A DNA stretch of 64,000 nucleotides from Saccharothrix luteola (GTDB taxonomy: Bacteria; Actinomycetota; Actinomycetes; Mycobacteriales; Pseudonocardiaceae). A model generated the notes under the pieces. It worked only from the letters and a program-made list of their open reading frames with translations. It was not told where the DNA came from and searched no databases. Of this stretch, positions 59,865 to 64,000 are shown in pieces. Where the stretch lies: NCBI RefSeq assembly GCF_020859565.1, contig NZ_JAJHUO010000029.1:1-64000 (forward strand). The letters run 5' to 3'. A program made the translations under genes and the position numbers. Positions within the stretch are counted from its first letter, which is position 1. Every line of letters begins with the position of its first letter.

Positions 59865-60353
59865 ATGGCGCGCTTGAGGCTCCTGGCCCACGCGGCCGGT
59901 GTCGTCACCGTCACCGCCGCCCTGCTCACCGCCGTGTTCACCAGCCCGGCCAGCGCGTGCAGCTGCCTGCCCAGCACCGAGGGGCAGCGCTTCCACCAGG
60001 CGACCTACGTCTTCGACGCGGTCGTGCTGAGCAAGACGCTGGAGGCCGGCGACCCGTCCGTGACCTACGACGACAAGTACCGCTACACCGTCGACGTCGG
60101 CCGGGTCTACAAGGCCTACGTGCCGTCCCGGGTCGACATCGTCACGCCCGCCAGCGGCGCGATGTGCGGCATCAGCCTCTACCAGGGCACCGAGTACGTC
60201 GTGTTCGCGCACGGCGACGTGTCCGACGGCCGGGTGGAGTCGCACTACTGCAGCGGCACCCGGCCCGCGTCGGCCGGTCCGCCGGTGACCACCCTGCCCT
60301 CTACCACCACCACGACCCCGTCGACGGCGACCTGCGCGACAGCTTTGCCGTAA
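59865..60353 (+). CDS. secreted NTR/TIMP-like protein, copy 2
   Basis: 162 residues from ATG 59865, AGGGGGA upstream. Nearly the same signal peptide as copy 1 (LLAHAAGVVTVTAALLTAVF), then CSCLPSTEGQRFHQATYVFDAVVL, MCGIS, HYCSG and a Thr/Pro tail. The copies differ by insertions in the middle and by the leucine codon at residue 6 (CTC here, TTA in copy 1). A tandem duplication. Confidence 0.75.
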   Translation: MARLRLLAHAAGVVTVTAALLTAVFTSPASACSCLPSTEGQRFHQATYVFDAVVLSKTLEAGDPSVTYDDKYRYTVDVGRVYKAYVPSRVDIVTPASGAMCGISLYQGTEYVVFAHGDVSDGRVESHYCSGTRPASAGPPVTTLPSTTTTTPSTATCATALP

Positions 60354-60378
60354 CGGGTGAGGGATCTCGCTCGACCGT

Positions 60379-60414
60379 GCGCCGAAGGTCACTCAACCGG
60401 GTGGTCTTCGGCGC
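60379..60414. terminator. hairpin after copy 2
   Basis: 60379-60392 can pair with 60401-60414 over 14 bp (two G-U pairs), loop of 8 nt. Position 25 bp after the stop of copy 2. Confidence 0.5.
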
Positions 60415-60519
60415 TCAGTCGGTCGGCTCGGTGCCGTCCACCGGTCCGTGCTCGTACCCTTCGTCGGGGTCGTCGACGAACTCGTCGATCGCGGGTTCGG
60501 CATCCCGAAGAAATCGGTG

Positions 60520-60545
60520 GTTTGTGGCCGCAGTGTTACGGGTAG
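60520..60545 (+). promoter_or_regulatory. sigma-B-like promoter for the kinase gene
   Basis: GTTT (60520-60523), 16 bp, then GGGTAG (60540-60545), a near match to the general stress promoter form. It lies 99 bp upstream of the kinase start. Confidence 0.35.
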
Positions 60546-60644
60546 GTGGACGCGGAAGGGCAAACCGGGTGGCTGACCGTGCCGAAGGACAGGTAGCTTC
60601 CGGCGTCCGGGCCGACGTCGTCGACACAGCGGAGGTTCAACCGG

Positions 60645-61982
60645 ATGTGGGACGGTGACCTGACCGGAGAGGTGGTCGACGGCAGATATGCCCTCGGCAG
60701 CCTGTACGGATCGGGCGGCATGGCCGAGGTGTACCGGGCGGTGGACACCCGTCTCGACCGGAAGGTCGCGGTCAAGTTCTTCCTGGGCCAGGCCTCCGGC
60801 GAGGACCGGATCCGGCTCGACCGCGAGGCGCAGGTGCTCGGCGCCATGCAGTTCCCCGGCCTGGTCGAGGTGTACGGCACCGGCAGCTTCCGCGGCCGGC
60901 CGTACTTCGTGATGCAGCCGGTCGACGGCGGCACGCTGCGCCGCCGCATGCGCGGCGCGATGTCGCCCGAGGTGGTCGCCGCGATCGGGTCGCAGATCGC
61001 CGGCGTGCTGGCCCACGTGCACGCCAACGACGTGGTGCACCGGGACGTGAAGCCGTCCAACATCCTGCTCGACACGACCGGCCGGCGGGCGTACCTGGCC
61101 GACTTCGGCTTGGCGTTGCAGGCCCAGGTCACGCGCGTGACGAGGTCGGGGATCCTGGTCGGCACGGCCGGCTACCTCGCGCCCGAGCAGGTGCGCGGCG
61201 GCGACGTGCTGCCGGCCGCCGACGTCTACGCGCTCGGCCTCGTGCTGCTGGAGTGCCTGACCGGGCGGCCCGAGTACCCGGGCGGCGACACGGAGGCGGC
61301 GCTGTCGCGGCTGCACCGGGAGCCGCGCATCCCGGCCAACCTGCCCGACCCGTGGGTCGACGTGCTGACCGCGATGACCGCGTCCGACCCGGCCAAGCGG
61401 CCGTCGGCGGCGGAGTGCGAGCGGCTGCTCGCGGCGGCGCAGCGGGCGAGCGCCGGCCTGTCGCCACTGGTCGAGGTGGCTGTGGCGGACCGGCCGGAGG
61501 TGGTCGAGCCCGAGTCGAAGTCCGAGAACCGGCCACTGCTGCTGGGCGCCGCCGCCGCGGCCGTCGTGCTGACCGCGGTCGGCTTCCTGGCGATGAGCGA
61601 CCCGTTCGACCCCCGGCCCGGCGAGCGCGTCGGCCGACCGGCGACGAGCACCGCGGCCGAGCCGATCGCCGAGCAGGCGCCGCAGACCGGTGCGGCGGTG
61701 CCGGGCAACCCCTCCACGGTGACCGTGCTGGAGGGCGCGCCGCCGCCGGAGCTACCGGCCGGGAACACCGGGAACACCGGGAACTCCGGGGACGACGCCG
61801 CCGGCGGCGGCAACACGGTGGTGCGAACGACCCCCGGCACGACGACGACCACCAAGACCGCGAGGGAGACGCCGGTCGTGCCGTCGAACGCGCCGGTCGT
61901 GATCGTGCCCGACCCCGGGCCGCCCACGGTGGTGACCGGACCGCCGTCGAGGGACCGCGGCGCCTCGTCCGGCCGGGGCTGA
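60645..61982 (+). CDS. membrane Ser/Thr protein kinase
   Basis: 445 residues from ATG 60645, GGAGG upstream. The kinase domain (about 12-265) has GSGGMAEVY, AVKFF (Lys44), VVHRDVKPSNILL (Asp134), ADFGLA (Asp153) and GTAGYLAPE. One transmembrane segment (298-317) leads to an extracellular tail rich in Pro, Thr and Gly-Asn with no known sensor domain. It resembles PknA/B-type kinases without PASTA repeats. Confidence 0.9.
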   Translation: MWDGDLTGEVVDGRYALGSLYGSGGMAEVYRAVDTRLDRKVAVKFFLGQASGEDRIRLDREAQVLGAMQFPGLVEVYGTGSFRGRPYFVMQPVDGGTLRRRMRGAMSPEVVAAIGSQIAGVLAHVHANDVVHRDVKPSNILLDTTGRRAYLADFGLALQAQVTRVTRSGILVGTAGYLAPEQVRGGDVLPAADVYALGLVLLECLTGRPEYPGGDTEAALSRLHREPRIPANLPDPWVDVLTAMTASDPAKRPSAAECERLLAAAQRASAGLSPLVEVAVADRPEVVEPESKSENRPLLLGAAAAAVVLTAVGFLAMSDPFDPRPGERVGRPATSTAAEPIAEQAPQTGAAVPGNPSTVTVLEGAPPPELPAGNTGNTGNSGDDAAGGGNTVVRTTPGTTTTTKTARETPVVPSNAPVVIVPDPGPPTVVTGPPSRDRGASSGRG

Positions 61983-62055
61983 CCCGACCCGGCGGCCCGC
62001 TCGGTGTTGCCGGTGGAAGGTGTCGGTGGGCGCGCTGTCGGTGGGCGCTGTCGGG

Positions 62056-63012
62056 TCAGCGGAGGGCCGGTAGGAGCTCGCCCTTGGCGAAGTCCAGGAA
62101 CTCCCGCTGGTGGTCGCCGCCGATCTGGACCAGCGCCAGGTCGGTGAAGCCCGCCTCGCGGAACTTCGCCACCGCCTCCACCACCGGGCCGACGTCCGGG
62201 CCGCACGGGATCCGCTCGGCCACGTCCTCCGGCCGCACGAACTGCGTCGCGCCGGCGAAACCGGACGTGCCGGGCAGCTCCGAGTTGACCTTCCAGCCGC
62301 CCGCGAACCACCGGAACTGCTCGTGGGCGCGCTCGACCGCCGCGTCGCGGTCGGGATCCCAGCAGATCGGCAGCTGGCCGATCTTGCGCGAGCTCTTGCC
62401 CTGGAAGACGTCCCACTCCCGGCTCAGTGACGCGTCCGGCTCGGTCGCCACCATCGCGTCCGCCAGCGGCGCGAACGTGCGCACCGACTGCCCGCCGGAC
62501 ACCGCCACCGCGATCGGCACGCGCTGCTCGGGCAGGTCCCACAGCTTCGCCGAGTCGACCCGGAAGTGCTGGCCGGAGTAGTTGACGTATCCGCCGTCGA
62601 ACAGCTGGGAGATGATCTCCACGGCCTCGCGCAGCAACTCGTGCCGCACGTTCACCGGCGGCCAGCCGCGGCCGACGACGTGCTCGTTCAGGTTCTCGCC
62701 CGCGCCGATGCCGAGCGTGAACCGGTTGCCCGACAGCAGCTGCACGGTCGCCGCCTTCTGCGCCACCACCGCCGGGTGGTAGCGCACGGTCGGGCAGGTC
62801 ACGTACGTCATCAGCTCGACCCGCTCGGTGGCCTGCGTGACCGCGCCGAGCACGCTCCACGCGTACGGCGCGTGGCCCTGCTCGTCCAGCCAGGGCGAGT
62901 AGTGGTCGCTCATCACCTCGAAGTCGAACCCCGCCTGCTCGGCGAGCCCCGCGTGCTCGACCAGCTCCCGTGGCCCGGCCTGCTCGGTCATCAGCGTGTA
63001 GCCGATCCGCAC
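62056..63012 (-). CDS. F420-dependent LLM-class oxidoreductase, FGD-like
   Basis: 318 residues from GTG 63012, with AGGAGG 4 nt upstream. Motifs: MSDHYSPWLDEQGHAPYAW, TCPTVRYHPAVVAQKAATVQLLSGNRFTLGIGAGENLNEHVVG and AVSGGQSVRTFAPLADAMVA, as in F420-dependent G6PDH-like proteins. The substrate is unknown. Overlaps no gene; HAD gene starts upstream with an 8-bp gap, so the two are probably one operon. Confidence 0.88.
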   Translation of the reverse strand: MRIGYTLMTEQAGPRELVEHAGLAEQAGFDFEVMSDHYSPWLDEQGHAPYAWSVLGAVTQATERVELMTYVTCPTVRYHPAVVAQKAATVQLLSGNRFTLGIGAGENLNEHVVGRGWPPVNVRHELLREAVEIISQLFDGGYVNYSGQHFRVDSAKLWDLPEQRVPIAVAVSGGQSVRTFAPLADAMVATEPDASLSREWDVFQGKSSRKIGQLPICWDPDRDAAVERAHEQFRWFAGGWKVNSELPGTSGFAGATQFVRPEDVAERIPCGPDVGPVVEAVAKFREAGFTDLALVQIGGDHQREFLDFAKGELLPALR

Positions 63013-63020
63013 GATTCCTC

Positions 63021-63668
63021 CTACGCCATCGGCAGGTCGGTGAGGTCCGCCCGCAACTCGTCGAGTTCCTCGTAGACTGCCGACGCGCCGGCGTCGCGCA
63101 ACTCGGCTTCGCCGAAACCACCCGTGCGAAGGCACACCGCGGGCAGCCCGGCCCGTGCGGCGGCCTCGCAGTCCCACACCGAGTCGCCGATGACCACGGC
63201 CCGGCCGCCGCCGTCCACCCGCCGCAACGCCACCTCGATCAGGTCCGGCGCGGGCTTGCTGTCGGCGACGTCGTCCGACGAGGTCGAGGTGAGGCCGGAC
63301 GCGTCGATCAGCTTCAGGTAGTGGTCGACGTGGTGGCGCTTGCCGGAGCTGGCCAGCACCACCGCGAAGTCCTGCTCCAGCGCCGAGGAGATGAGGCGGT
63401 GCGCGCCCTCCAGCGGCCTGACCTCGGCCAGCATCGGCTCGAACGCCACCTCCCACGCCTTGCGCAGGTCGTCGCCGTGCTCCCGTTCCACGTGCTCGCC
63501 CGCGACGGCGGCGACGAGCTTGTCACCGCCCATCCCGATGGCCCGATGCAGGCGCCAGGTCGGCACGGTGAGGTCGAAGCGGCGGAACGCGCGGAACCAG
63601 GCCACCGCGTGGTGGTAGTTGGTGTCCACCAGCGTGCCGTCCACGTCGAGGACGAGCGTGTTGGTCAT
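63021..63668 (-). CDS. HAD-superfamily hydrolase
   Basis: 215 residues, ATG 63668. HAD motifs: VLDVDGTLVDT (Asp9/Asp11), SSGKRHHV (Thr/Ser motif II), KPAPD (motif III Lys) and VVIGDSVWDCEAAARAG (motif IV). The cap-domain style is that of phosphoglycolate-phosphatase-like enzymes. Substrate unknown. It follows the partial gene at the window end by 9 bp. Confidence 0.87.
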   Translation of the reverse strand: MTNTLVLDVDGTLVDTNYHHAVAWFRAFRRFDLTVPTWRLHRAIGMGGDKLVAAVAGEHVEREHGDDLRKAWEVAFEPMLAEVRPLEGAHRLISSALEQDFAVVLASSGKRHHVDHYLKLIDASGLTSTSSDDVADSKPAPDLIEVALRRVDGGGRAVVIGDSVWDCEAAARAGLPAVCLRTGGFGEAELRDAGASAVYEELDELRADLTDLPMA

Positions 63669-63677
63669 GGGGCCTGG

Positions 63678-64000
63678 TTAGCCCGGCCGCGCGACCCGCA
63701 AACCGGCCGACCTCGCGAACCGCGCCAGCGCCCGTTCCAGGTCCGGGTGCCCGCGGGCGGTGTCGCCGAGCGGCCACACCACGAGCCACCCGTCGTCGCC
63801 GGCCGGCCGGATCCTGGCCCGCGTGCGCAGGCGCAGGCCGTACGTCCGGTCGTCGATGAGCCGGATCTCCAACCGGTCCACCTGGCGGGCGGTGAACTCG
63901 CGCGAGTAGCCGTGCCACGACACGACCAGCCGGGTCGGCTCCACCCGCAGCCGGTTGGGCCGCCACGGCACGCCGCGCACGTGCCAGTGCAGCGCCGCGA
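63678..64000 (-). CDS. protein of unknown function, N-terminus likely outside the window
   Basis: The frame is open to the window edge: codons upstream of GTG 63980 read AALHWHVRGVPWRPNR, so the start probably lies beyond 64000. The visible part is basic and beta-rich (RLVVSWHGYSREFTARQVDRLEIRLIDDRTYGLRLRTRARI). No family recognised. It is upstream of the HAD gene with 9-bp spacing, likely the same operon. Confidence 0.6.
   Translation of the reverse strand, partial: AALHWHVRGVPWRPNRLRVEPTRLVVSWHGYSREFTARQVDRLEIRLIDDRTYGLRLRTRARIRPAGDDGWLVVWPLGDTARGHPDLERALARFARSAGLRVARPG

Noticed and set aside
60415..60627. 70-codon minus-strand frame ending EGYEHGPVDGTEPTD
   Set aside because: The only start (GTG 60627) has no Shine-Dalgarno and faces the kinase promoter; the acidic end is interesting, and a hairpin lies at its 3' end, but the evidence is too weak to call a gene.

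Overview
The window comes from a high-GC actinobacterium, most likely of the Pseudonocardiaceae (Saccharothrix / Lentzea / Actinosynnema type). The signs are strong G/C bias at third codon positions, frequent GTG and TTG starts, actinobacterial families (acVLRF1, ShbA/SigD-like sigma factor, DivIVA-like proteins, F420-dependent luciferase-like oxidoreductases, MtrA-like repeats) and many secreted Thr/Pro-tailed proteins. No prophage, insertion sequence or CRISPR array is visible. It looks like chromosomal housekeeping sequence with accessory patches.

Layout. 0-9.3 kb: 5S rRNA with terminator (end of an rRNA operon), a WXG100-like/DUF1023 hydrolase pair, dGTPase, a secreted subtilase-fold protease, an XRE regulator, a truncated methyltransferase and an acVLRF1 peptidyl-tRNA hydrolase. 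9.3-17.2 kb: a SigE-family sigma factor with a membrane partner, an SDR, an ABC-F protein, a small HTH protein, an enoyl-CoA hydratase and an ABC exporter. 17.2-34 kb: cell-wall genes (NTF2-type transpeptidase, two class A PBPs, GH25 lysozyme, M23 peptidase) mixed with a SIS-domain sugar enzyme/DeoR pair, a DivIVA-like protein, a lipoprotein, a MobA-like transferase, an epoxide-hydrolase-like protein, a decayed cyclopropane synthase, an ECF sigma factor and a PfkB kinase. 34-36.4 kb: F420 oxidoreductase with TetR, and peroxiredoxin. 36.4-45.9 kb: LacI, malQ, glgX/treX, treY and treZ, a glycogen/maltodextrin-to-trehalose route. 45.9-49.6 kb: ANTAR protein, CsbD, UdgX, SDR, chitin-type LPMO. 50-55 kb: I36 inhibitor, a zinc-finger/OmpR fusion regulator, a hydrolase and a SLOG-SLATT pair. 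55-64 kb: GABA catabolism genes with a PucR regulator, tandem NTR-like secreted proteins, a Ser/Thr kinase, a second F420 oxidoreductase and a HAD phosphatase.

How parts work together. Two DasR-type operators lie in front of a chitin-active LPMO and a SIS-domain amino-sugar candidate, suggesting shared control by N-acetylglucosamine supply. The treX-treY-treZ genes are almost contiguous, with malQ and a LacI regulator upstream. Several cell-wall hydrolase and synthase genes cluster at 17-34 kb, and the M23 gene has MtrA-like repeats and a structured leader.

Most unusual items: (1) an overlapping SLOG-SLATT operon, a predicted nucleotide-sensing/membrane-effector pair; (2) two inverted copies of a conserved leader, each followed by a short proline-rich reading frame, flanking 15.0-20.8 kb; (3) an OmpR-type response regulator carrying two N-terminal Cys4 clusters and lacking a neighbouring kinase; (4) possible leader peptides before an ABC-F gene and a hydrolase gene. 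Functions are inferred from sequence motifs only; no searches were run.
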